From: Muribaculaceae bacterium
Lineage (GTDB): Bacteria; Bacteroidota; Bacteroidia; Bacteroidales; Muribaculaceae
Direction: 5' to 3'
DNA: 64,000 nt
Assembly (NCBI GenBank): GCA_017505535.1
Contig: JAFVPD010000003.1
Span: forward strand, 42,086-106,085
Shown: in pieces, positions 8,434 through 15,564 of the stretch
How the letters are laid out: every line of letters starts with the position of its first letter
Numbering within the stretch: position 1 is the first letter of the stretch
Notes under the pieces: generated by a model
Seen by the model: only the letters and a program-made list of their open reading frames with translations
Told to the model about the DNA's origin: nothing
Databases searched by the model: none
Position numbers and translations under genes: made by a program

Positions 8434-11400
8434 ATGCTACATAGTGCACATATATTTATTGGTAAAGAATTTGAGCCGTTGGTTGAGTCTATCGGTTCAA
8501 ATCTGGCAAAACAGAATCCATCTGCAACCCAATATATCAATCTGTATAATTTGATTGGAGAGAAGAAAATCAATCGTCTTGACATTCAACAGTCCGACGA
8601 CGTTTTATCACTACCCTCGATACAATGGACTGCAATAGAGTCTGACAAAGGTGAAGATTATACATCTTATTGGTCTTCAAAAATTTACGATGTAGTTTTA
8701 AATGTGACTAATGCTGCTCAAGGTCAATTATATGTATTTATCCATTTGCCATTATATAATACAGCAGGAGTAAATGCAACAAAAGATCTTTGTAAGGCAA
8801 TAAATGCATCAATGCGACCGGTAAGCGTTGATTTTGTGGGCTATTGCGATGATATGGCCCCGTTTATTGAGCCAAATGCAAAAAACAAGCCTGAGCCGAG
8901 CGCAAAGATTGTTCCTGCCATAAAAGCAATGTATAGTGATTTAAACTATACCCCCAATAGTAATCACTTTGTAGTTATTCAGAATAGGACACAAAAGGGT
9001 ATCGCTTTGCTAAGTAAAGATGATGGTGAGAAACCATTCCAAGATATGGTGACTCAATTATCGTTGTTGTTTGTGTCTCATTATGACAATATTTTTGATA
9101 GTAGAGTGGCTGCACGAGATGTTGTTGGAATAGGTTTCTCGTCACTCTATTTTGACGCATATTTATTTGCCGATTATCTATTGCATAAGACAATGATGTG
9201 TGTTATAGATAACCAATCGGTGAACAATAATGATGTTGATGTCAATGCGGCAAATAAACAGGCCAATGAAATACTCAAGAATAAGGCGAACATTCTTTCT
9301 AAATTTTTTGAGCAATGGAAAGGTCGAGAACGCGAAACTGAAGAAAATCCGGAGGCTTATGATGCTATAAAAGCGCAGGCTCAAGAAATATTTGACAGAA
9401 CCGTTAAATATTTCACCGAGAATAAGGACATGACCGCAAAAGCCGCAGTGCTTGCGTCGTTGCTGTCACAGACCGAGTGTGAATTATTTTCAAATTCGGT
9501 GTATAATCCAACAAATACTTGCTTTGATGAACTTTATGAAGAAGCAATAGACTTCTTTATTAAAGAAGATGATGTAGAGTATTATAGGATTGCCGATGCC
9601 AAACCCTATAATCCCATTCAAGAGCTCAAACAAGTTAATATAAAGCTCATGCAAGCCGAGGTGATGGTCCGGAGTCTTAAAGAGCAACTTGAAGGACTTG
9701 AGGAGCAGATAGAAAACACCGAAAACGTGAAAAAATGCTATATTGACGATGAGGGCTATTTCACTTTTGATGACAAAAAATTCCGTCTTCTTCCCGAATT
9801 TAATGAGGAACCCCTAAAGGATAATTATGAAGACCACCCCATTGCGGTATCAAGTATTGACTTAAGAAGTAATTTTAGGCCGATACAAAATCAGGGTCAT
9901 CAAGGTTCATGCTTGTCATTCACATTGACCTCTATCTTTGAGTATATGATGAAAGCAAGTGGGAAAAAAGAGTATGACTTGAGTGAGGCCTTCCTTTACT
10001 ATAACGCGCGAGATCTTGATGGAGATGGTAATGTGAACGAAGATAATGGATCTCGTTTCCACCCATCAATTGAATCTTTGAGGAAATATGGTCTTGCTCT
10101 TGAGAAAGTTTGGCCATACAATGAAGATGTGTACAGTCAAAAACCTTCACCGGAGGCTTATGAGGATGCAGCCACTCGCAAACTCGTTAAAGAATTGAAT
10201 GTTAGACTCAGCAGTGATGCCATAAAATCGGCATTGGCCGATGGTTATCCAGTTGCGGGATCGTTTGTGCTTTACCCCAGTTTTGATAATAGCGGAGGTT
10301 ATATCCCAATGCCAACTGCCGAAGAAATGGAGGAGTCGAAAGACCCTGAAAAGCAACATCGTCATGGACATCATGCCATGACAATTGTCGGGTTTAGCGA
10401 TCAACTGAAAATGTTCCTCGTGCGTAACTCTTGGGGAGTTGATTGGGGCGACAAAGGTTATTGTTATATACCATATGAATACATCGACAATCCCAATTTG
10501 TTCAAATTTGCATGTATATTCACTGAAATAACCTCTGTCAAGTTCAAGAAACCTGATTTGAAGGAAATACCGGCGTTGAAAGTTAATAGCGATGATTTGC
10601 GTATAAAATATTATATCAACCAGGCATCTCTTCAAGTAAAAGAGGAGGAAGTTTCCGAATTGAAACAACAAAGAGAGAAGTTGATAGTATATTTTCAAGT
10701 TCAGAAAAACGTTTATGCAGACGCAAACTCTCGCGACGAGTTTATCCGTGAAAATGTAACCCATTTGGAGGGAATTAATACCACTCTGAAAGATGAAAAC
10801 AAAAAGATGGGACAAGAGCAAGAAGATATTTTTGTTTCATTTAAAGCCAAACGAAGAAAAGAGGTGATAAATCTTGTCGTATTTGTTTTGGTAACGGCTT
10901 TAGTCCTATGGGGTTACAATTATCTCTTGGGGAAACTTGAAGAATTGGGTTCTATAGCAAAATGGGCGGTGGAAACATTCTCATTAAATTATTTGTGGCT
11001 TTTGCCTGTTTGGGGCATATATATGATATTTGCCTATATCCGGTTCCGTAAATATTGGAATGAATGGCGCAATCGTCGCGATGAATTGGATTTACAAATA
11101 AACAATAACAAAAAAATTATTAAAGCAAATGAATTGCGAATAAGTTTGTTCCGATTTAAAGCATTTGCAGCATGGTTAACTCTGACTTCTCTAGAAAACG
11201 TGCAGTTGAAATTGTTACGTACTTATACTAACATTATCAATCTTATTAATAACTTGCGGGCCTGGTACACAGAAACAAAAGAATCTTGTCAGGAGATTGA
11301 TTTGTCTTCTACATTCCCAAATATTTCTCTGGTAGATAAATCGACACTGGATAATTACTTTGACGCCGAATTGTCGTTAAGTAAAGTCTGCGAGATGGAT

Positions 11401-11847
11401 TTAAGTGTCAATTTGGAGAATTATGAAATAACACCTGAGTATTTGGCTGAATTTAAAGCAAACTTTATCAAAGAGCTTAAAACCAGGTTAATGAATAGCC
11501 TTAATGAGATAAAGTTTGATATTGCCAATCATGCTGTGAAAAAAACATTTAACAATATAGCTAAAGAAGTTACCAAAGAAGTTATTAACGATTTGGATAA
11601 CCAAGCTCAAATGTTTGTTCATGTTCAGAGTATGGAACGTCCAATGGTTGTGCCAGATGCATTATTATTTACTCCCAATATAAATAAGTGGCGAACACAA
11701 TTGGATAGTTTGTTCAGGACAATCAATCCGTCAATAGACGGATCTGATGACCTTTGTCGTATGACGTTATTGCGCATGGCGACATTGTCATTTGATGAAT
11801 GTGTGGCACTGAGACAGCCTACTCCAACATCAAAAAAAGGCAAATAA
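8434..11847 (+). CDS. Membrane-tethered papain-like (C1A) cysteine protease
   Basis: The protein has 1137 residues. The papain-fold core runs from about 465 to 700. It has Gln487 and the nucleophile Cys493 in NQGHQGSC, the catalytic His647 in GHHAM, and Asn665 in RNSWGVDWGDKGY, so the active site is complete. The N-terminal 460 residues match no family known to me and end in a coiled coil (about 405-430). There is no signal peptide. Two membrane helices at about 811-830 and 853-872 suggest a hairpin in the inner membrane, with the protease and C-terminus in the cytoplasm. A Ca2+-loop-like stretch, DLDGDGNVNEDN (527-538), is inserted in the catalytic domain. The C-terminal 260 residues are helical. 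The gene follows the tubulin-like gene after 91 bases and a hairpin. Its substrate is unknown; the operon partners are the obvious candidates. Confidence 0.85.
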   Translation: MLHSAHIFIGKEFEPLVESIGSNLAKQNPSATQYINLYNLIGEKKINRLDIQQSDDVLSLPSIQWTAIESDKGEDYTSYWSSKIYDVVLNVTNAAQGQLYVFIHLPLYNTAGVNATKDLCKAINASMRPVSVDFVGYCDDMAPFIEPNAKNKPEPSAKIVPAIKAMYSDLNYTPNSNHFVVIQNRTQKGIALLSKDDGEKPFQDMVTQLSLLFVSHYDNIFDSRVAARDVVGIGFSSLYFDAYLFADYLLHKTMMCVIDNQSVNNNDVDVNAANKQANEILKNKANILSKFFEQWKGRERETEENPEAYDAIKAQAQEIFDRTVKYFTENKDMTAKAAVLASLLSQTECELFSNSVYNPTNTCFDELYEEAIDFFIKEDDVEYYRIADAKPYNPIQELKQVNIKLMQAEVMVRSLKEQLEGLEEQIENTENVKKCYIDDEGYFTFDDKKFRLLPEFNEEPLKDNYEDHPIAVSSIDLRSNFRPIQNQGHQGSCLSFTLTSIFEYMMKASGKKEYDLSEAFLYYNARDLDGDGNVNEDNGSRFHPSIESLRKYGLALEKVWPYNEDVYSQKPSPEAYEDAATRKLVKELNVRLSSDAIKSALADGYPVAGSFVLYPSFDNSGGYIPMPTAEEMEESKDPEKQHRHGHHAMTIVGFSDQLKMFLVRNSWGVDWGDKGYCYIPYEYIDNPNLFKFACIFTEITSVKFKKPDLKEIPALKVNSDDLRIKYYINQASLQVKEEEVSELKQQREKLIVYFQVQKNVYADANSRDEFIRENVTHLEGINTTLKDENKKMGQEQEDIFVSFKAKRRKEVINLVVFVLVTALVLWGYNYLLGKLEELGSIAKWAVETFSLNYLWLLPVWGIYMIFAYIRFRKYWNEWRNRRDELDLQINNNKKIIKANELRISLFRFKAFAAWLTLTSLENVQLKLLRTYTNIINLINNLRAWYTETKESCQEIDLSSTFPNISLVDKSTLDNYFDAELSLSKVCEMDLSVNLENYEITPEYLAEFKANFIKELKTRLMNSLNEIKFDIANHAVKKTFNNIAKEVTKEVINDLDNQAQMFVHVQSMERPMVVPDALLFTPNINKWRTQLDSLFRTINPSIDGSDDLCRMTLLRMATLSFDECVALRQPTPTSKKGK

Positions 11848-11853
11848 TGCTTT

Positions 11854-11882
11854 GAGGGGGGAGGATTTCCCCCTCTCTTTTA
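11854..11882 (+). terminator. Terminator after the protease gene
   Basis: GAGGGGG (11854-11860) pairs with CCCCCTC (11869-11875), followed by TCTTTTAT. The next gene begins 13 bases later, so read-through or attenuation may still feed it. Confidence 0.72.
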
Positions 11883-11894
11883 TACCATAAAGTC

Positions 11895-12242
11895 ATGAAA
11901 TTATTTAGAATTGTTGCAGTGGTGGTTGTGCTACTGATGGGTTCGCAGGTTGAAACCGAGGCGAGAGGTCAAGTGATAAAAGGACTTTGGAAAGCCGGAA
12001 AAGAACTTGTGAAAGGCGCGTCAAAACAATCTTCGAAAGGAGCTCGAGTGGCTTCAAAGGGCGTCTCCAAGTCGTCCCAAAAGAGTTCTAATGCGCAGTC
12101 ACGTGCAAAAGATGCCCCGATTTTAGTTGATTGTAGCCGCTGTAAAGGCACAGGGAAAATGCCCTACTGGAATTCTCAATTGCAACAACTACAACATATG
12201 GATTGCAGCAACTGTCGCGGACTCGGCAAAGTGTGTAAATAA
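11895..12242 (+). CDS. Small exported protein with two CxxCxGxG motifs
   Basis: A 115-residue protein with a signal peptide (hydrophobic residues about 4-16). A Lys/Ser-rich stretch follows, containing repeated GxSK or SKG units (residues about 30-70). The C-terminal zinc-binding segment has CSRCKGTGK and CSNCRGLGK, the DnaJ-type CxxCxGxG motif in two copies where DnaJ has four. Two motifs are enough for one zinc site. In DnaJ this module helps hold unfolded protein; here it would lie in the cell envelope. No known full-length homologue is recognised. It follows the protease gene by 47 bases, across a terminator, so its membership in the operon is likely but not certain. Confidence 0.7.
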   Translation: MKLFRIVAVVVVLLMGSQVETEARGQVIKGLWKAGKELVKGASKQSSKGARVASKGVSKSSQKSSNAQSRAKDAPILVDCSRCKGTGKMPYWNSQLQQLQHMDCSNCRGLGKVCK

Positions 12243-12245
12243 ACT

Positions 12246-12283
12246 AAAAAAACAGGGCGGGGGATTGTGGTTCCGGCGCCCTG
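12246..12283 (-). terminator. Rho-independent terminator of the candidate ncRNA
   Basis: On the minus strand CAGGGCG (12283-12277), 17-base loop, CGCCCTG (12259-12253), then seven T. The strong T tract exists only for minus-strand transcription. Confidence 0.8.
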
Positions 12284-12327
12284 AAGAGTCATAACATTGA
12301 CAAGACGTGTTGTGTGTGTTTCTCGGT

Positions 12328-12414
12328 GTAAACAGAAGGATTCGAACCTTCGTAACGCTTGGTAGCGTTGCCACCTTTGCGAGGTGTTTTTGCTGTCCTT
12401 TCAGCTGTGTTTCC
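12328..12414 (-). other. tRNA-like fold with long variable arm
   Basis: Reading the minus strand, 5' to 3': acceptor strand GGAAACA; 2 bases; D-arm GCTG-AAAGGA-CAGC; five A; stem CACC, 7-base loop TCGCAAA, GGTG; variable arm AACGCT-ACCA-AGCGTT; T-arm GAAGG-TTCGAAT-CCTTC; acceptor strand TGTTTAC; A. The T-arm is textbook. Faults for a working tRNA are an acceptor mismatch (G2-A), a 4-bp anticodon-like stem offset by five A, C instead of U before the triplet, and no encoded CCA. The triplet would be GCA (Cys), yet tRNA-Cys has no long variable arm. It is therefore a tRNA mimic, a degenerate tRNA, or a highly unusual tRNA. Confidence 0.5.
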
Positions 12415-12543
12415 TCGGTTGCGGTGATATTATGATCGGAGTGTGAGTCTGACTCTAAATTTGTTGGGGAGAGGAGGCTCCGATCATGTTGATATCACCG
12501 ATTTGCTTTGTGTGTGTTTTTCATGTGTTTCCAAATCACGGTA

Positions 12544-12571
12544 CAAAATTACGATGCTACTGCGCAGCCAA
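12544..12571 (-). promoter_or_regulatory. Promoter of the candidate ncRNA
   Basis: On the minus strand TTG (12571-12569), 17 bp, TAATTTTG (12551-12544). Spacing is slightly short but acceptable for Bacteroidetes. Confidence 0.55.
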
Positions 12572-12619
12572 TGTGCGTAGTTTGAAAAATTTTTGGAAAA
12601 TTTTTAGCAAAAATGCAAT

Positions 12620-12638
12620 TACGCAAATAGGTTGCGTA
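12620..12638. promoter_or_regulatory. Operator-like palindrome TACGCAA-N5-TTGCGTA
   Basis: Perfect 7-bp inverted repeat with a 5-base spacer, ending 9 bases before the -7 element of the WYL gene and so covering its -33 zone. A further TGCGTAG half-site lies at 12574-12580, next to the -33 box of the divergent ncRNA promoter. Autoregulation by the WYL protein is the simplest reading; this is inference. Confidence 0.5.
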
Positions 12639-12647
12639 GATTTTTTG

Positions 12648-12655
12648 TAAATTTG
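12648..12655 (+). promoter_or_regulatory. -7 element of the WYL regulator gene
   Basis: TAAATTTG matches TAnnTTTG, 30 bases before ATG 12686. No TTG at standard spacing; the palindrome occupies that position. Confidence 0.5.
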
Positions 12656-12685
12656 CAAAGATTAACATAAACACGAGTCCTTATT

Positions 12686-13708
12686 ATGCCTGTAAACAAG
12701 AATGCATTAATACGCTACAAGACGTTAGACGATTGTTTGAGAAACAATGGTCGCAAATGGACGTTGAATGATTTGGTTGAAGCTTGCTCTAATGCGTTGG
12801 CCGAGTATGAGGGTAACTACGATGGTGTATCGGTGCGCACGATTCAAGGTGATTTGCAGATGATGCGTAGTGATAAGTTGGGTTATAATGCTCCCATCGA
12901 GGTTTATCAACGCAAGTATTATCGTTATTCCGACCCTAAATTCAGTATAATGCGACTTCCTTTGTCAAAGTCAGATGTTGACACGATGTCCGAGGCTATA
13001 GATTTGTTGCGTCAGTTTGAGGATTTTGATCATTTTAGGGAGATGAGCGATGTTGTGAGTCGTCTTCAGGATAATCTTGCAATAGCCAAAGGGCGTCGCC
13101 GTTTGGTCGATTTTGAACGTAATAGCAGTTTGCGAGGGTTGTCCTATATCAATCCGTTGTACAATTATATTGAGCAAAGGCGAGTTTTAAGGGTGTTTTA
13201 TCAATCGTTCAATACGCGCAAACCTTGTCCGTATGTTGTGTCGCCTCATTTGTTGAAGGAGTACCGCAATCGATGGTTTCTCTTTTGCACCAATCACTAT
13301 AATGGTAAACTTTATAATTTGGCGCTTGACCGCATCAAGGGTTTTGAGTTTGCTGAAGATGAGCGCTACATGGACAATCCGGAGTTTGACCCTGATACAT
13401 ATTTCAGTGACATTATTGGTGTTACTCGGAGTGGGAAAGCTGTAACAATTAAATTTTGGGCCAATAAAGAACAAGCAGCCTATATTCTGACCAAGCCCAT
13501 TCACCCTTCACAACGAGTGGTGAGTGTGGGCGACAATGCCGGAGGTTCGATTTTTGAGATTAGAGTTGAGCCTAATTATGAGTTTTATGCAGTGATGCTT
13601 GGATTTGGTGCCGGGGTTAGAATTCTTTCTCCCAATAGTGTCGTAAGAGAAATCAAACGCACGTTGCGTCTTGCCGCCGAGCAATATGAAAAAGGCTGGG
13701 AGATGTAG
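12686..13708 (+). CDS. WYL-domain transcriptional regulator
   Basis: A 340-residue protein. Residues 1-90 form a winged helix of the DeoR type (RYKTLDDCLRN, then SVRTIQGDLQMMR). The middle and C-terminal parts carry a WYL domain, including RVLRVFYQSF, SPHLLKEYRNRWFLF and YNLALDRIKGFE. WYL domains sense ligands, in several cases nucleic acid or nucleotides, and such regulators often sit next to defence genes. The gene is transcribed divergently from the candidate ncRNA, with a shared palindrome between them. It lies downstream of the tubulin-like/protease operon and upstream of rsmI-like and CHAT genes, so it could control either side. Confidence 0.88.
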   Translation: MPVNKNALIRYKTLDDCLRNNGRKWTLNDLVEACSNALAEYEGNYDGVSVRTIQGDLQMMRSDKLGYNAPIEVYQRKYYRYSDPKFSIMRLPLSKSDVDTMSEAIDLLRQFEDFDHFREMSDVVSRLQDNLAIAKGRRRLVDFERNSSLRGLSYINPLYNYIEQRRVLRVFYQSFNTRKPCPYVVSPHLLKEYRNRWFLFCTNHYNGKLYNLALDRIKGFEFAEDERYMDNPEFDPDTYFSDIIGVTRSGKAVTIKFWANKEQAAYILTKPIHPSQRVVSVGDNAGGSIFEIRVEPNYEFYAVMLGFGAGVRILSPNSVVREIKRTLRLAAEQYEKGWEM

Positions 13709-13771
13709 TGTGAAAAGGGGACATATTCCCGTTTTGATATTTATTAACAAATAGCATCGGCAATAAATCAC

Positions 13772-13779
13772 TAACTTTG
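13772..13779 (+). promoter_or_regulatory. -7 element upstream of the RsmI-like gene
   Basis: TAACTTTG, 32 bases before ATG 13812. No good -33 box at the expected distance. Confidence 0.5.
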
Positions 13780-13811
13780 CATTTTATAATCCACTAAGCT
13801 ACCATAGAAAG

Positions 13812-14519
13812 ATGACCAACGCAGTATTATACTTGTTTCCAGTTCCACTGAGCGACAACACGATTGCTCAGGTATTACCGCAGTATAATATTGCAGTCAT
13901 TAAAGAAATCAAGTATTTTATTGTCGAAAATGTGAGATCGGCCCGACGTTTTTTAAAGCAGTGTGACCGAGCTATTGATATCGATAGTCTCACGTTTTAC
14001 ACCCTTAACGAGCACACCGATGCATCGGAATTGCCCGCAATGCTCCGTCCCATGGAGGAGGGCCATAGCATGGGCATAATTTCAGAGGCCGGTTGTCCGG
14101 CAATCGCCGATCCGGGAGCCGACATTGTAGCGATAGCACAACAGCGCGGATATGCCGTTGCGCCATTGATAGGTCCGTCAAGCATATTGTTGTCGTTGAT
14201 GGCTTCGGGCTTTAATGGACAAAGTTTTGCATTTAACGGGTATTTGCCCATCGATGCCCAAGCGCGAACATCTCGATTGAAAGAGCTTGAACGTCGCATC
14301 ATGCGTGAACATCAAACACAGATATTCATCGAGACACCCTATCGCAACAATCGCTTGATAGCCGAGCTGTGTCGAACACTTCCGGGCAATATGCGATTGT
14401 GTGTTGCAAGTGACATAACAGGCGAAAAGCAATCAATCATCACTCTTCCACTCTCAAAGTGGTCAAAGCGTGAATATAACTACGATAAGATTCCCTCAAT
14501 ATTTTTAATATATAGCTAA
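13812..14519 (+). CDS. SAM-dependent methyltransferase, RsmI/tetrapyrrole methylase family
   Basis: A 235-residue protein of the tetrapyrrole methylase superfamily. The central block IISEAGCPAIADPGADIV (about residues 92-110) matches the SxAGxPxxxDPG motif of RsmI, which 2'-O-methylates C1402 of 16S rRNA. PLIGPSSILLSLMASG and FIETPYRNNRL are further family blocks. The N-terminus lacks the usual GNLGDITLRA opening of RsmI and reads LYLFPVPLSD instead. This second, RsmI-like class is common in Bacteroidetes and its exact substrate is less certain. The hydrolase gene begins 4 bases after its stop, so the two are likely co-transcribed. Confidence 0.85.
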   Translation: MTNAVLYLFPVPLSDNTIAQVLPQYNIAVIKEIKYFIVENVRSARRFLKQCDRAIDIDSLTFYTLNEHTDASELPAMLRPMEEGHSMGIISEAGCPAIADPGADIVAIAQQRGYAVAPLIGPSSILLSLMASGFNGQSFAFNGYLPIDAQARTSRLKELERRIMREHQTQIFIETPYRNNRLIAELCRTLPGNMRLCVASDITGEKQSIITLPLSKWSKREYNYDKIPSIFLIYS

Positions 14520-14523
14520 GAAC

Positions 14524-15540
14524 ATGGCACGCAAAAAATATCCCAACCAAGCCGAACTTCCCGGACTCTTTGATGATTTTGAGGTTACACTACCATCAAA
14601 AGAGTATCCCATACACCCCGATATTGCACGCCATGCACAAGAGAAAAAGCAAGAGGAATCGTTGATTGAGACTCCATTAGAAAAGAAAAAGGAGGCTGAG
14701 CGATTGCTATTTATGAGCTTTGGCAGTGGAAGTAGTGGCAATTGTGCCTACTTGGGCACCTATAGCGAGGGGATATTAATTGATGCCGGAGTTGATGTAA
14801 AACATGTACTCGACTCGCTTGCTGAAAATAAAATACCCATTGAATCGGTAAAAGGGATATTTCTCACACATGATCATGGGGACCACATACGCCAGGCCTA
14901 CCCAATATTGCGCAAATATAAACACATTGCATTATATTGCACCCCAAAAACACTAAATGGCATTTTGCGCAAGCATAGCGTGTCACGTCGCATAAAAGAT
15001 CGCCACAGTGCAATATATATCGAACATCAGTACACCGTGGGAGGATTGACCGTTACACCATTTACAGTGAGTCATGATGGCTCCGACAATGTCGGATATC
15101 ATATCGTAAAAGATAATCAAACATTTACAATTGCAACCGACCTTGGGTGTACCGAGGGACGTTTGTCGCATTATGCATCAACTGCCGATTATTTGATGCT
15201 TGAGAGCAATTATGATAGACGCATGTTGATAAATGGTACTTATGCCGAGCAACTCAAAGCGCGCATTTTAAAAGATACCGGGCATCTTGACAATGCCGAG
15301 GCTGCACGTTTTGTGTCGGAGAATTATCATGAAAACCTTTCTCACGTGTTTTTATGCCACCTCAGCAACGACAACAATACACCTGAGATTGCCATAAACA
15401 CGATGACAACAGCCCTAAGAGCAAACGGATTGAAAGTGGGAGACGATAGCGAAAGCATCGCCTCGCGCGAAGCCGATGTGAGAGTCATAGCCTTACCTCG
15501 CTTTGAAAGTTCGCGGCTCTTTATCTTGCGCAAAGATTAA
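14524..15540 (+). CDS. Metallo-beta-lactamase-fold hydrolase (YycJ/WalJ-like)
   Basis: A 338-residue protein with a charged N-terminal extension of about 60 residues, then the core opening MSFGSGSSGNC. The zinc motif THDHGDH is at about residues 115-121, with later metal ligands expected in SHDGSDNVG, TDLG and HLS. The order GSGSSGN to THDHGDH is typical of the YycJ/WalJ group, which are predicted DNA- or RNA-active hydrolases. The exact substrate is unknown. The extension is unusual and may be a start artefact; an internal ATG just before SFGSGSSGN would give a family-length protein. Confidence 0.87.
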   Translation: MARKKYPNQAELPGLFDDFEVTLPSKEYPIHPDIARHAQEKKQEESLIETPLEKKKEAERLLFMSFGSGSSGNCAYLGTYSEGILIDAGVDVKHVLDSLAENKIPIESVKGIFLTHDHGDHIRQAYPILRKYKHIALYCTPKTLNGILRKHSVSRRIKDRHSAIYIEHQYTVGGLTVTPFTVSHDGSDNVGYHIVKDNQTFTIATDLGCTEGRLSHYASTADYLMLESNYDRRMLINGTYAEQLKARILKDTGHLDNAEAARFVSENYHENLSHVFLCHLSNDNNTPEIAINTMTTALRANGLKVGDDSESIASREADVRVIALPRFESSRLFILRKD

Positions 15541-15564
15541 TAAATCTCATAGCACAAAAATCCA

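Larger units (their letters stand above)
12246..12537 (-). ncRNA. Candidate structured non-coding RNA with a tRNA-like domain
   Basis: This 443-base gap holds no convincing gene but a complete minus-strand transcription unit: promoter (12571-12544), about 290 nt of RNA, terminator (12283-12246). In RNA order there is a leader, then a stem of 9+10 bp (12500-12492 with 12430-12422; 12487-12478 with 12441-12432) separated by a small bulge, with a 36-base loop. A tRNA-like fold (12414-12328), a spacer and the terminator hairpin follow. The loop sequence AGAGTC (12456-12451) is complementary to GACTCT (12290-12285) in the spacer, so a pseudoknot is possible. It does not look like tmRNA, RNase P RNA or 6S RNA as I know them. 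The ends are predicted, not mapped. Confidence 0.62.

Noticed and set aside
10147..10821. 224-codon minus-strand frame within the protease gene
   Set aside because: It is antisense to a strongly supported catalytic domain; a shadow of AT-rich coding sequence.
12189..12374. 61-codon minus-strand reading frame
   Set aside because: It crosses the end of the CxxCxGxG gene and the ncRNA terminator hairpin, has no start signals, and its composition is not protein-like.
12328..12414. Ordinary tRNA-Cys gene on the minus strand
   Set aside because: The T-arm is good and the triplet would be GCA, but tRNA-Cys has no long variable arm. The anticodon stem is short and offset by five A, U33 is C, and the acceptor has a mismatch. 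Kept only as a tRNA-like element.
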